Of a DNA stretch of 64,000 nucleotides, positions 23,199 through 36,665 are shown piece after piece. Numbering within the stretch: position 1 is the stretch's first letter; each line of letters starts with the position of its first letter. Below the pieces are notes generated by a model. The model was given only the letters and a program-made list of their open reading frames with translations. It was not told the origin of the DNA and did not search any database. The position numbers and the translations under genes were made by a program. This DNA comes from Melanocharis versteri (lineage: Eukaryota > Chordata > Aves > Passeriformes > Melanocharitidae), in contig VZTG01007876.1 of assembly GCA_013397845.1 (NCBI GenBank), positions 615,221 through 679,220 of the forward strand, read 5' to 3'.

Positions 23199-26100
23199 GC
23201 CATCTGATAGGATAAACTCCTCTAAGAGCAATAACCTGCTTAAGGAAATGATGGATCATTCTGAAATAAGGGGCTGTGGTTTGAATATATTGATGAATTA
23301 ATTGATTCTGGGACTATTTCAGGACCTGTGGCCCTGTGTGATTTTCTATGGCAGGTAACAAACTATGGAAACAAAGCCATATATTCGAGTTCTCCTGATT
23401 TTCAGTCACCAGTGCCTTTTGAAACCATGGCACTCACAGGAGTCACACTTACTGCAGCAAAAATGCTTCAAACTGAGTTCAAGCTCTTAGACCTTGATCA
23501 GAAGCTTCACGCAGTCATTTAGAAGCACCTCTTGTTGCCTCAAACAATCTTTTTCTTTTCCTTCTTTTGTATTATTATTTTTTATGTAGCCTGTAGTTAC
23601 ATTCCTATTCTAATTTATAATACTATTATTCAGTATTTGATCAATTGAAAAAATTTTATTAATATCCTGCAATGTGTAAATTATATATTCTCTTAGAATC
23701 TCCAAATAATTACTTTGCCTAAGTTAAGCGAACATTGTATTTTACTTTTAAACAGCGCTTTCTTGCAAGATTTTTTTTTATTTGCACTTGCTTTCAGTAA
23801 TCCACAAAGATATTTTACATTTTATTCTTAATGGATTTTTTCATGAGAGGAAAACCAGTAATTAGTAAGGAGTTCTACTTGGATGCTTCAGTATTCCCCG
23901 TGTTACTGTTCTTTAGGGAACAGTGTATGGCAAAATAGAAACTACTATTTTATACATGAGGTTCACAGAAAATTAAACTTCAGCCAGTGTTCCACATTCT
24001 CTCAGTCCAGATAAGGGATGTCCCCTGCCCCCTGTATATATTTTTGGCAGTTAATCCACTCAAATAATTACAACTTCCATAAATTCTCGCGGCGCTATGG
24101 GATTTGCTGGTGTGATACAGCACTGAGATCACGGGTCTGTTCAGAGTTTGTCAGGTTGGAATGGACTCCGTTTGTCACCCGATGAGGCTGCAGGAAAGGG
24201 CTGGCTAGTGAATTCCCAGGACACTGAGCACTGGCCAGGCTGCCCACCCTGTCTGCAGGGAGCCCCTGGGAACAGCTCGGGGCCTTTGCTGGCATCTGCT
24301 CAAATCAAAGGCAACCTAACAATGAAACTGCTCTTCTAGACTGGGACAAAAATCCTGCTGGCCAAGTAATTCCAAAAATCCTTGAGGCTTAGCTCACTCT
24401 AGAAGCATCACTGACATGGAAAACCAGACACCTGAAGGAGGCTCTAGCAGTGATGCACTCTGGTTTAAATCCAACACAGAACACGCTGCTGCTTGGACCT
24501 ACAAAACACCCTCAGGTGCTTGGATTTGACTATGCCAGACTAAGATGACACCCAGGCCAAAATTCAACAACATCAGAGATAAAATGTTGGTGTGATGGCC
24601 CGCTGACACCTTTCCCTGTTGTTCTCTGAATTCCTTTTAAACACAGTGCTGAAGCAGCCTGGTCAAACTGAGCCAAGAAAGAGGATCAAGAGGGATAACA
24701 CTTTAAAGTTGATTCAGTACACACTTCTTTTGAAAACAAGTTTTTATGATGCTGCCATGTGATTTCCTCTGGAAGAATATATATTCTCTTCCAAACGTAC
24801 TATGCTGACTTTCTGTGAAACCTTGATTCAAAATAGAAGACTTATTTTGGAAGTAAATTCCAAGTGATTTTTATATCTGAAAACAGAATGTAATTATTTT
24901 TTAAATGCCTTGACTTTTTCCTCATCCAAAAAAAACCCCAAAGCCACCCACCTTAAATGCATCACCTTAAAAGCTAAATGATGACTCACCTCAGTGCTAA
25001 AGTTATAAACCAACTGGACATCGTTGGTGACAACAACTGAAAATATCTGTGCTCCTTCTTCTGGGATTTACTACAAAAACTGATCAGTGCAAGAGGACTC
25101 AAACCAGCAGAAGGGAAATGTGGTGCCTCTAGACAGCTGATTGCACATTTGTGTCTAATGACAAAGCTTATAGAGCAATAGAACCACTCCTTTATTTAGG
25201 AACAGTGGGTTCTGTTCTGGAAAACACCTTAGCCATCACTATATGTAGCTCTCTCCTGTTGCAAGCTGCCATATTTTACGTGTTCCCTGTTATAAACTAG
25301 AATTAATTTGCTGTAATGTAATATGAAGATCAAAATTAGAACAATATTTTCATCTTCTCTTCAGTCAGTTTGTTTCATCTAAAAGAAAAATCACAGCTTG
25401 AGCTGTGTAATCTCAGCCAAAGATAAATCTCAGTTTATTATGTATCAAGACTTCCTGGGAAGCCATTTGGGTGAATTAAGCTCATCCTTCCTTTTTTGTG
25501 ACAACTCATGTCATGACATTAAAGGTCATGTTCCTTCCTTTCTGTCACTTTAAATTATGTCATCAATACCAAGAAGTGATTCAACAGAGAATGTAATGAA
25601 TGCTGCCGAATTATTAAAATCATGCTAGGTGGCTGCTTTTCATACATTCCTGCAGCTCCTTTCATGATTTCAGCTAACACTTCGCATTCTTAGCAGGAAA
25701 AACAGGTGCTTTGAATATAATAGGAAATAAGCTGAGGATGCCAGTCTGGGGAGGAGGAGTAACTCAAATTCCAGTCACGCCATGCCCATAATCACAGCAA
25801 TAGCACCACACACGCATTCATTAAGGAAACATTCAGTTACCCTCCTTGCAATCGCGTTTAAAATGATTTAGCTCAACACTCTATCCCCAAAAGCATACAT
25901 CTGGACTAAAATAAGAAATAAATAATTTAAAAGGATAAATGTTTATTAAAAACATTTGCATCTGACTCAATCAAGTGCTTAGTTGTTACTTTTGGTATCA
26001 TTATTTTACTTCCATGTTGTTCTTTGGCTTTTAAATGAGAAATTTAGGTTTCGTTTCTCAAACAAAGCACCTTTCTTTTTCCCCCACCTTCTGGCAGAGA

Positions 26101-28902
26101 GTCCCAGTCTCCTTGCCGGAAGATGACTTGGAGGTCCCCACTGGAAACACAAATTGAAGGAACAATCCAACTGTAAACACACCATTTATGTTAATGGTTG
26201 TGAAAAACCAACCTGGAGAATTAACTGCCACACAGCAGCAGAATGTGCGCTCCCCTTGTCAGAGAAAGCAGCAAGAACTCTGGGAGAAGGACATAAAACA
26301 ATATATTTTAATGTGGTTGAAGATTGAGATATGGCTCTTTTCCCCAGGTTTAATTAGCATGGAGGCAGAGATTCCCATTTTGAAATTTCTCTTCCTTAAT
26401 TGACTCATAGTTCTATTTTTGAGTTAAAATTCTGCATCCAACTACACACATTACACGTCCCAGGAAGCAGAAACAAAGTCATGTGAAGAACAGCTGAGCA
26501 GCTCACTATGACACGGATAGAGGTGACTAAAGGATTTGTTGTTTAAATAATATGAAATACACATAACAGGAGTGTGGGGAGCAGGAATATCAAGGGAGAA
26601 GAACCTTTCAGTAGCACTCGAGTTGGAAAGGCCGGGGGAAAAAAAAGAACTGACTGAAGAGCACAGCAGTGAAAAGAAGCGTGAGAGGAGGGGACAGGGA
26701 AAGAGATGGCTGAGGCAGCAGGACAGGGAATAAAGGCTGCCCCGGTGATCTGCAAAATAAAACTTCACACAGACAAAACTCCTGGAGTCCACCTCGGCCA
26801 AGGGACTCTCTGCTCATGCTTTTCAAGTGACTGAGCTCTGGTGGCCTTTCTTGCCTCTCCCACCTGGAACTACATTTTTTTTCTGTCCCTGCAGCTTCCA
26901 GCAGGGTTTCTGCCATGTGCTGAAACACTTCCCCTGCCCTTCCCTTTGTACACAGGAAGGATCTTTCCACCTTGCATTTTCTCTCCTCCAAGGCTGAGGT
27001 TAGGGATGGACACACTCAGTACTGAGAGGCACTTACTGCAGCCTGTTCTGCTGGATGCTGGAAGGAAAAACCAGCACAGGAACCCTCCTCACTGCCTCTT
27101 AGCAAATTTCCACTATTTCAACCCCAAGGCCAATCCTGACTTTTTCCCCCTGCAGCTAAAAGTCCAGTATTTCTGGGGAAACAGGGTTTACCTCAGGCAA
27201 AGAACCAGACAAGACAGTTTTGCTGTATGCACTCTAATTTGTGTTCTTGAATATCTCTGAGCATCCAACTTCAAGTTTAGTTGTCTGAAGGACAAATTTG
27301 AAGAACTATATAGGATGGATGTTTAATAATGAAACATGAATATTCTAAAATATTATCATAGAATGCTTTTTTTCTTGATGAAAGAAATAGATAGAATTTT
27401 TTAAACATAACATGAAATTCCATTTACACCCGGAATGTTGCATCAACTTCTATTTTTGTTTAGCCCATTCTTTACTCTTTGTTATCATTCTGATCTTCTC
27501 AAAACCATATAGTCAAATCATTGTGAACTGCTATGTTTAGTTTCCAGCCACACAGACATTTTCCTGCCAAGGAAGCAATGGCTCTAAAACTGCCTCTTCT
27601 TTCTACCCAGTAATTACAGCCGACATCACTAGAAATTCAGATGTAAACAAAGCACCAGGACCTTCTGTGTCTCCCAGTCAAGCCTCACCTCCAGAAAAAA
27701 ACAAGGCAGATCCTAGAAACTCTTTTGGGTATAAGTCAATTCAGGCAAATCTTCTCAACAAAGTCAATATTTCAATTATAAAGCCAGCAACTACTCACAC
27801 GTGAAGTTTTACGGAACTAAACCCACTAAAAAGTGACAATGATGCAGAACCATCAAGCTGTATTATAGGCTTAGGTCTCAAAATATTTGGATTTCATTAG
27901 CTCAGCAATAAGGCTTCCACGTGCATGCAAATCATTCATTAATGCCCCTCTCCTTAGACAGGGGACCAAATCAAACATGTTCCTTCTCATCTGATTTTAG
28001 AGGAACATATATAATATATGTGAACTACATATAGTTTTGGACCTCAAGGAATAATCAGCAGTAGCTCACTTGGCCGTGATATTCTTCAAGGAATCTTACA
28101 CAATGGAAAGAAAAAAACTCTGAATAATTTACACTAAAATCTGCTTGATTTACAGCCTTCTGTTCTATCTCTGTGGGAGACAGCTACGGCAATGAATCCC
28201 CACAGTAAATCTACGTTTAACAAAAGAAGTTACTAAGCTCCAAAGGCTGGCCAGTCCAACTTAAATAACCCTGCCAAGGAGATAACTAAATCCCAGAGAC
28301 TCCGAGAAGGAGCACAGAGAGCTGTTCTGTTATCTGATTTAACCACAGCCTGGCTACAGCTGAGTCACACAAGGCTGCCATGGGTCTGACCCCGTTGTGT
28401 CAGGCAAAGACAGCACAAAGGCTCCCAGGCCAAGGATCTTCCAATCAAAGTGAAAAAAGGATAAAAATGAACACTAGAATCCAAGGAAAAAGGAAACAAA
28501 AGCCCAGCATTAGCGAGGGCTGCAGCAAGCCCTGCTAGTGCTGGATTTCTTCCAGCAGAGAGTTTGCAGGAGCACAGAGGAGGAGAGGAGCACATTTTCC
28601 TGGAGGTTTCCAAGGAGCCTTTGGGGAGCACAGCCAGGCTGCCCCAACACCTCACACTGAGCTGGGCAGTGCTGGATCACCCACCCGTGTTCAAAACACC
28701 AGATTTGAAAATTTCCACCGGTTCCAGAGGCGAACTCTTAGACTCTTACACAGGGAAAAACGCCCCTGAACAAGCAAAGCATTTTCCAGAAGATAGCAGG
28801 AGTAAAGGCTGAGCAACACCCTGAGGTGGTACAGCCCAACTTTTAGGAAAGATTCCTTCTTAAGAAAACTGAGGACATTTAATGCATTTTTGGAAATGTT
28901 AG
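23199..28902. other. Unique gene-free stretch with a purine-rich patch
   Basis: No gene is seen. The frames at 26608-27015 (-, 135 codons) and 26841-27260 (+, 139 codons) overlap each other on opposite strands and have no domain signature. The + strand at about 26641-26700 is purine-rich (11 pyrimidines in 60 bases by hand count), which explains the Ser/Phe/Leu-rich frames on the - strand. A 12-base palindrome GAATATATATTC lies at 24775-24786, and an interrupted palindrome, ACATATAT-A-ATATATGT, at 28005-28021. Confidence 0.55.
27925..27945 (+). promoter_or_regulatory. Octamer plus homeobox-type motif pair
   Basis: A perfect POU octamer ATGCAAAT (27925-27932) is followed within a few bases by CATTCATTAATG, which contains an ATTAAT homeobox-type core. 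Such pairs occur in developmental enhancers. However, several octamers are expected by chance in 64 kb of AT-rich DNA, so this is only suggestive. Confidence 0.2.
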
Positions 28903-28933
28903 GAAAAAAACAAAAAAAAACAAAAAACAAACA
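28903..28933. repeat. A-rich (CAAA)n-like tract
   Basis: A7-C-A9-C-A6-C-AA-C-AAA on the + strand. It is a short member of the A/C tract family seen throughout the window. No transcript-end signal is seen upstream. Confidence 0.85.
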
Positions 28934-31900
28934 CCGTTTAGGTTCTTAAAATCCTACTGCTTAACGGGAAATGAATTCTTGAATATTCATTATCTTCCTG
29001 AATTGGAATGAGTGTTGGAAAATGAAAAATCAGGAGATGGCAGAAACAGGGAAAACAGCCAGACTTCCTCTGTGTGAAACATATGTGTTAGCTTTGTTGA
29101 AAAATAAGGAGAGAGAAGTTCTTCAAATTGCAGCCCATAGGTGACTATTTACAAGCACAAAGCTCACGCCGAGATCCTCGCCTTTCCTTTGAGAATCAGC
29201 TTTGAGATCAGCTCAGGCATTAATGACACAAATGACCCCGCTGCTTACAACGGGGAGCAGAGCTCATCCCGCACTTGGGAAGGCAGGAATTTGGCCGTGG
29301 AGAAGCTCCTGATGGCAGTGGGCTGCTGGTGTTGGTTCCTGATGGATGCTCGGAGCAGTCACTCACACTGGGGAGGTGTTGGGTGGAGATCCCTGCTCAT
29401 TCTGGGGGTGAACAGCACAGACAACAGCCAGGAGCACAGGACAAGTGTTTGTGGGCCCTGGAGAGGCAGATTTGGGAGGGTTTCTACAGCCTGAGACAGT
29501 GGAAAGGTCACTCCAGGCCTCCAATCACTGGTGCTGGGGGTTTTTTAACCCTAATCTACAAACCGAATCCTTAAGGATTAGCTGCAGGAAGGATTTTTAT
29601 TAAAGCTCTTCTCAAATATAGGTGTAACGAATAAAAAGAAAGCAACTGTTGAAGGGAAGGAATGCAGGATGTGGTGCTGAAGAGGATGCTGGGAAACAGA
29701 GATGCAGAAATTACCCTGCTCGGGCAGAACATTTGGCTCATGCAAGCTTTCAATGGCCGAGTTTAGTAAACTGCTTTTCTCAAGGTCCAGAAATTAATCA
29801 GAATTGTAGGCACCCAGAACTAGAGGCATTCGGATGTAACCATCCCACTAAAAAACCCCAAACCACTCAAAGGCATTCAACAATTTTGTATTGCTGTTAT
29901 AATTTAAGATATTTATGAGGGAGAGAATATTGGCATTCTGTATTTTTCACATAATTAATTTTTTTATTGCTTTATCATTATTCTGATTGGAAGACAGGGT
30001 TCTGGAATAGCCTTTCTCGCTTCTTTGGGCATTCTGATTATCTGCAGGAAAAAAGGACATGGGTTTTTAAAAGCAGATATGTTTAGGTTCTGCTAAAATA
30101 CCATGACAACCTCCAGAATTATTCACTTTCAAAGCTATTCCAGAATAATCTGTAAAGTAACATCAAATATTTCATACCATTATGGCAGAAAATGAAAAGT
30201 GTTCCATTTCATGCTTAATTTATTTCGTAATTATAAATCTGTTGGTAAACAGTACCATAATAGGCTTTGCTTTGTGCCTGCTTTATGCTTCTGAACTCTT
30301 AGAGTTTTAATATGTTTTCAATACAAAAAACATGATAATAACTGCTCCTGGAAATGACTGGCTGGATGAGTTCAGCCCTAAGTAAATTTTAGCATTAATC
30401 ACGTACACTTGCTAGTAAGGGACATTAAAAAACCAGACAGAAAACAGTCTGGCAATTTTTAAGTATCAGAATAATAATAATAGAGGTAATAATTTATAAC
30501 TAGAACAGTTCAATATTAGTTCTACCATAACAACAACCTTTTCAGAAAAACAGGAAGACAAGTTTAATTAAAACCACTTTTTGTGTAAAATTGTTAAACC
30601 AGCACCATAGGTGACATCTCACAAAGCCATTCTCATATTTTACTTACTCCCTCTGCTGTACTCCTGAAAATGAGAGTTTTGCCTTTCTCCTGACACATGA
30701 GTGAGTGCTTTGGCTTTCTGTTGCTCTTTTTGAAGTTTCACCATCACTGAAGATAGTGGGGGTTGGTATTTAAACATTTATATTACCAAAATTACAGCGT
30801 GTTCATTCATTAACAGTCACCTTTACTGTATTTAGGGAGGAACACCTTTCCTTTTTCTTCCTTATGGCAGCACATTCTCCTCCCTAAAGCAGGAATAAGC
30901 ACTGTGTACAACCACACACAAGTCAATCACCAAAAGAGCTTTCCTATCCATATATGCAAAATAAATGTGTAATTAGAAATATATTTTGAAAAATAGCCTC
31001 TCTTCTATGAGTCTCTGCTCGTGTCTGCATCCAGCTTTTATTGCTGAAGGTATCATCACACCCTCTACTATTTGTAGCACACCCTGAGTAATTTCACATT
31101 TACCAAGCTGTTGACAACTTCACCCCCAGCTCCCCCAAGAGCCATGGATTTGCAGAACACAGGGATATTGGAACCTCTACACCAGCAGAAACAAGCACAA
31201 ATATTTGCAAGGGATCAGGAAGCCTCCCTAGTACAGTGACAGGCATTAGGAAACCCTGGCTTTGCATATCAGATGAGAAGTTCAGTTTACACGGCCTTAC
31301 ACACAAATTCAGCCAGGCTGGTACTTCAGCTTAGGTCAAGAGGAAAGTTCGAGCAGTCAGCTCCTTTCTGTCATTAAATAATTTATCAGCACAACTGCAC
31401 CACGCACTCCAAGGCTCTCCCATCGCTGCAGCCAGGGTGAAAAAGGAAATTCTGCCAGGCTGTGTTTGAGGAGAGCTGCTCCCCGCCCTGAGAGAGGGGC
31501 TGGGGTGGGATACAGATTTAAGGCCAGCCTAGGCAGGGGTTTATGGAGCAGAGTGAGCACTGTGGCAATTCCTCACCGAAATCTGCCAGCCCTGCACAGC
31601 CCTGGGGATGTGCTTTTAGGAAGGGAGGGGGCAACTTAGTGGTCACTCCAACAAATCAGAGCATCAGCTGCACAGAGCCACCCGACCTGCAGGAGGGAGC
31701 TCCCTCAGAGCCTCCCTCTCCCAGCAAACCTGCCCAAAGAAGCAGGCAGGAAGGGACTGCATTATTTAATAGTGCAATATTTATTTAAAATAGCGTAATA
31801 TTTATTTAAAATAGCGTGAATAACAAAAAAAAAAGAGTATACAGGGCTGTAGATATAGAAACTGGAGTCAAAATTCAAGCCTGAAGTTGAGGTTCTTTTT

Positions 31901-34900
31901 ACATAAACACGCAGCCCACAAAGTTTAAAAAAAACCCCAGTCTTACAAATATTCTCCTTGATTTGCAACAGAATATTTTAGAGAAAATAATTTAACAAAG
32001 TAATCTTTCCAGGCTTACTTCTTTCTATGTTTACTGGAAGAGTAAACATCTTTATTTTATATTGATACATTTCTATGCAAACATATGGCTTTATTTTTCA
32101 AATTCCACTTTATATACCCTACCTTTTGTCAAGATTTAAAACTGATTAAGATAATGCTTTAGTTCTTATTTCATTTCTTAGAAACATTTTAATACCTTTC
32201 AATATGGCCAAGCTGACAACTGTATTTTGTTGTATTTTAAACTAACTTCTGTTATCCAGACTAAGGAAAGAAACAGCTACTTAGAAGATTAAAATTCCAT
32301 GTTAAACTTGTGCAGTATGTTAAGAGACCAAAGTTTCGAAACTTAGTTAATAATTTAGCATACAACTACATTATTTTCATTTATAGATCTTACTAATATA
32401 TTTATTACAGTAATTGAATTATTCCATGTATAAGAAGAGAAATAAAAAACAAAATTTCAGAAATTATTCATGAGCACATTGTTGTATGAAGTAATCCTAA
32501 CATTTTAGTTGAGCTCAACAGCTCAGTTCAAAAATTAGCATCATTACCTCCATAAATTTTCTTTACCAAGAAATAATTACCCATCATTTGTAATTTACTA
32601 TTCACCTGAAAATAAAAGAACCCCCCAAACTGTAATTCAGGCAGAAGTTCTAAGGAATTGATTATGCAAGCAATAGTAGAATGGAAAAAGGGAGTGGTTT
32701 TGAAATCATAATGGACAAGTCAGTGTTGAAAGTCAGTGGCAGTGGAGCTACTCTTTTCTGTTCCCTTTAATCCCATCCTCCCCTGACCTGAAAACAGAGC
32801 AGGTCTAAAGTCTGTTGACAGAATAATTTATCTATAAAAATTACAAAAAAATTTAGCAGTTATGCCTAGATGTATTTATCTGCACATGTATATGTGAAAA
32901 AAAGCAATTAAAGGGAAAAGAGTATTTTACTGGGTAATTTCTTTGCAACTAATTATTCCACTAACTCCATGAAAAGTTATTAAAGTCATTCTAATTTATG
33001 TATTAATAAAATATGCAAAGAACACACATGCTATCTCTGTGTTTACTCAGTACACAGAGATCCTGATAACAGATTTTACTTTTGTCATTTCTTTCCTTTG
33101 CTCTCTTCATAAGGATAGATTTAATTCCAAAAATCTTTGTGGAACTTTCTCTACACCATGAAAATGACATTAAGAAAAAAATCTTTCTATATAGCTATGA
33201 GGAAATTTTATTTTTATATTGTGCTTTCAAAAAGGAACCAAACCTCTTTTAGTGAAAATGCTGGGAATTATTCCGAGGGGAAAAAAAAATTAAACATGGA
33301 ACTAAAAGCTAGCTCGGTCAACTTAGAAAAATGCTCGGATCAGTAACCCTACTGTGCCTTTAAGAATTTGGGGAATTCTAAACTCTAAGTGTGGCTTTCC
33401 AAGACCTGCAATCTTGACCCTGAGAGAGGACTTTACTGAACTGAAACACCAGGTTCAGGAGCACGGGAATCTTGATGCCAAAGCTTCTCATTAACACAAA
33501 ACATGAATCAAATTTCATGTGTCTTCAGGCAACACAACCCCCCCAAATTTGCACCTGACCCCGGGTCTGTATGGTGAAAATGCACACAGGACTTCCATTG
33601 GATTGATTGAGAAAGGCTCTAGGTTTATTTTCTCTGTATCATCCAATAGAAGGTCATTTAAAAATCCTTTAGGCTGTGCATTTTAAATGATTTTGTCATG
33701 AGAAATTAATTTACAGGCTTATGGACTTTGCAGAAATGATAGATTTCTAAAGACTTTTTGAGCAGTGAATAATGAACTTTGCCAGCCTCCTCAACACTGA
33801 CTGATTTCATTTCCTGAATAAGTGAGGCAAGTGGTGGTCTTATCTCTGTGCTGAGGTCAAACGATTTCTGATTGGAAGCTGCAAGAATAAAAGACAAAAA
33901 TTTCCACCTTCTAACACATCAGAACCCAGCATAAGACCAGATCACTCTCTCTGGTACAGCAGCACAGCTCCACCTGAATGTCTTCAGCAGGAATTCTTGA
34001 GAATTATAAACAGGAGACCTTGGCTAAAATCTGGCAATGCAAAGCAAGGTTTTTATTTCCCCTCCACACCGAAAAAAAAAGATGTTTGAGAACTAAAGGT
34101 GCTAATTTTGTTTGTATTTTGAAGCAATGCCAGGGTCAAGTTTTCAATTTTTTGAAATACAACCTCTTTAACATAGAAGAGTTTGTGCCTAAATGCTATA
34201 AAGGCTTTCATTTGGGAATATTTCTTTCATCCTAATATTTCCTTCATTAAATACTCTGCATCAATGCAAAGCAAATAAAAGATAATTTATATCTCTGACA
34301 TCAAAAGCTGCTTTAGAGAATTTGACAGTCATGAGAAGAATTAAATCTGTAGCATCAGCTTGATCTTGGTAATGGGCCAAAATCTGGACAGCTTTGATTG
34401 CTTGGAGGTGTTTTCCTAAATCCAAAATCAGTAGCCAGCACAACCAAGGCTGAGATCTTCCTAAAGATATATATATATTTATATGTTTCTAAAAATTTTG
34501 CTCAATTCCTATTTTACAGCTCCAGACATCACCTGTTCCCAGTAGTCACTCTCCAGCTACGTTGCCCCCCTACCATTATGCATTATAAATTCCATGATTC
34601 TTTAGAATACACGAATTTATAGCCTCACTTTTGTCCCCGTCCCAGCTACACGCTGATGAATGAGATCTCAGACTAGATAGGTAAATAGAAAGAAGGTGAA
34701 GGATGGGAGCTTGCAATGTATAATTTATTATAAGCGCCACAAAATACCAGTGCTGAGAGAAAACAAATTATTGGCTTCTCATGCAGTGACCATGAGAAGG
34801 TGATAAATATTTCATTATATAGTGCTCATCAGACATTTGAATAGCTCATCTGTCCCATTTATGCCAGCTAAAATGAATTCAACCTATCAGTGGCAAATGT

Positions 34901-36632
34901 ATTTTTAATGTTTCCCTACCTTCTGTGGAAGGGGCAGTTAAAAGTCCCTCTTCCCCAAGAATCACATTTTTCATTTGATTACACACTGTAAACTGTTTAT
35001 TCTCGAAGAGGCTTTTCTTGTTCAAAGCAGCCCTTAACATCTTACAGAGATTTCATGCCCAATGTTCATTCCACTTTCTAGAAAGCAGAAGTTACCAAAG
35101 CTGTTTTCCAAGCTGTGAGAATGTGGTCTTTCGATGGGAAAACACTTGCCTCATACTAAAATTAAAAACATTCGGAAACACCTACAGGCTCTCTTTCCTC
35201 CAGAAAAGAAAATCGAGCCAAATAACTCCAAGTGGCCTTTTGTAAGAAATGCAATCTTGAAAAATCAGCAATTACCTGAATTCAAAAGGCTCATTTCAGT
35301 TGAACTGGTACCTGTTACCTGGCAAGACTCTGCATGTTTGCTTTCCAATGGAGAGCAGAACTTCCAGAGACATTGAGGAGCTCCAGTAGGGGCATGAAGT
35401 TATAAGAACCTGCCCCAAATCCCTCACAAGAATGAGTAATTGGAAGCCCTTTTTACCAAGCCTCTGTTACCCTCCTTGGAATCCAGCAAATGCTATTGAA
35501 GTTCTCTTTTTGTTGTCTTGCTGTTCTTGACTCCAAGACTATCAACTATTACAAGCAAAAAAATAAGACCAAGGAATTTGAAATTCCTGGTTCTAGGTCT
35601 CAATTTACTTCCCAGAATGTACCATTCAGGCTGGGAGCCACACTGCTCCTAATCCTAGATAAAACCTTGGATTTAACATGGGCTCCTCGAAATCAGAAAT
35701 CAAGATGAAAGAATTCGAAAGACATTTATGTCAATTCTCTGCTCACCCTTCTGGAACTTCCTATATCAGGAATCATCCAGATCAGGAGCTATTGACTGCA
35801 GCTTGTTAGTGCTGAATTTTAATGTTAAACTTCTCAGAAACTTAGGAATCAGCCAGAAGTAAAGAATGATAAATTCAACTCTACTTATGCCAAACCTATG
35901 CTTACATATTTGGATCTTGTTGAAACCTCACTTATTTGGAGATGCAGCTTCTGCTTTTCCTTACCCTGTCTTTATTCTGGCCTTTCAAAGTCACTTCTGT
36001 CCCTAAAACTTTGCTAACACTGAGCTTCCACAGGCAGTTCTTTTCCTGGCTTTATCCCTAGAGATGGAATGGGCAGGAAAGCACGAAGAATTGAGAGCCC
36101 TGAAAATACAACTACCAACAGCTATTTAAGGGCTGGCTTTTGGGTTCAGAAACAGGGAATTCCTTTCATTTCTACACATCTCTGAGATCCTTTGACTTGC
36201 ATCACTTCTAATCATCCCTCTGTTGCCATGGTGCATATGAAGCTCTCAATAGCGAGCGGGCTCGCTGCCTCTGCACTGACAATAACAAAGAACACAGATG
36301 GCCACTGCTATTATTCCCACTCCCTCTGTGTCCTCGTGCACTTGATGGAGTCTGCAAAATGTCTGTGTTCCTCCACCCATACAATATTGACCAGCACAAA
36401 AGCTGCTGCAGCAGCAATAACAAGATGGAGCACAAAGAGTTTCAAAAAATTTCTGCCTCCCAGTAACAAAAAATACACGAGCTCTTACATCAGAGACAGA
36501 GGGCCCCAGAAAGGGGATTGAAATGAAAAAAACAGGAAAAATGTGCTTTGATAACACCTGCTTAGATGAAGCAAGGTCAGAAAATCAACAGTAACCCGCG
36601 GCTGTTGATGGAGCTCAGTTGTCTGGTCCTTC
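28934..36632. other. Unique AT-rich gene-free stretch
   Basis: No gene or interspersed repeat is recognised. The part at about 29900-30450 is compact AT-rich sequence with many homeobox-type TAATTA words and no simple repeat, and 32000-32620 is similar. A frame at 36246-36557 (-, 103 codons) contains a hydrophobic segment (GVGIIAVAICVLCYC) but has no matching family and overlaps another frame on the + strand. It is treated as spurious. An (AT)n run lies at 34467-34478. Confidence 0.5.
31776..31817 (+). repeat. Perfect 21-base tandem duplication
   Basis: Two identical head-to-tail copies (31776-31796 and 31797-31817) of a unit that begins AATATTTATTT and ends AAAATAGCGT. The copies show no differences, so the duplication is either recent or under constraint. 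It is followed by an A10 run at 31825-31834. Confidence 0.9.
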
Positions 36633-36665
36633 TTTTGTTACTCATTGACACGATGAGTAACAAAA
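36633..36665. repeat. Hairpin with perfect 13-bp stem
   Basis: TTTTGTTACTCAT (36633-36645) and ATGAGTAACAAAA (36653-36665) are exact reverse complements around a 7-base loop. The pairing continues for about three more bases with one mismatch, helped by the A run. The stem contains ATGAGTAA, similar to an AP-1 half-site context. It is too short for a microRNA precursor, and there is no transcript context for a terminator. Confidence 0.75.

Noticed and set aside
24148..24175. AGGTTGGAATGGA, similar to the reverse of a CR1 3' end
   Set aside because: The similarity stops after about 10 bases and no other CR1 block follows.
26608..27260. Overlapping 135- and 139-codon frames on opposite strands
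   Set aside because: The - strand frame arises from the purine-rich + strand (few stops in Ser/Phe/Leu-rich translation). Neither has a domain.
36246..36557. - strand frame with a transmembrane-like segment (GVGIIAVAICVLCYC) followed by basic residues
   Set aside because: It resembles a membrane-protein exon superficially, but the cysteine-rich upstream part matches nothing I know, and a + strand frame of similar length overlaps it.
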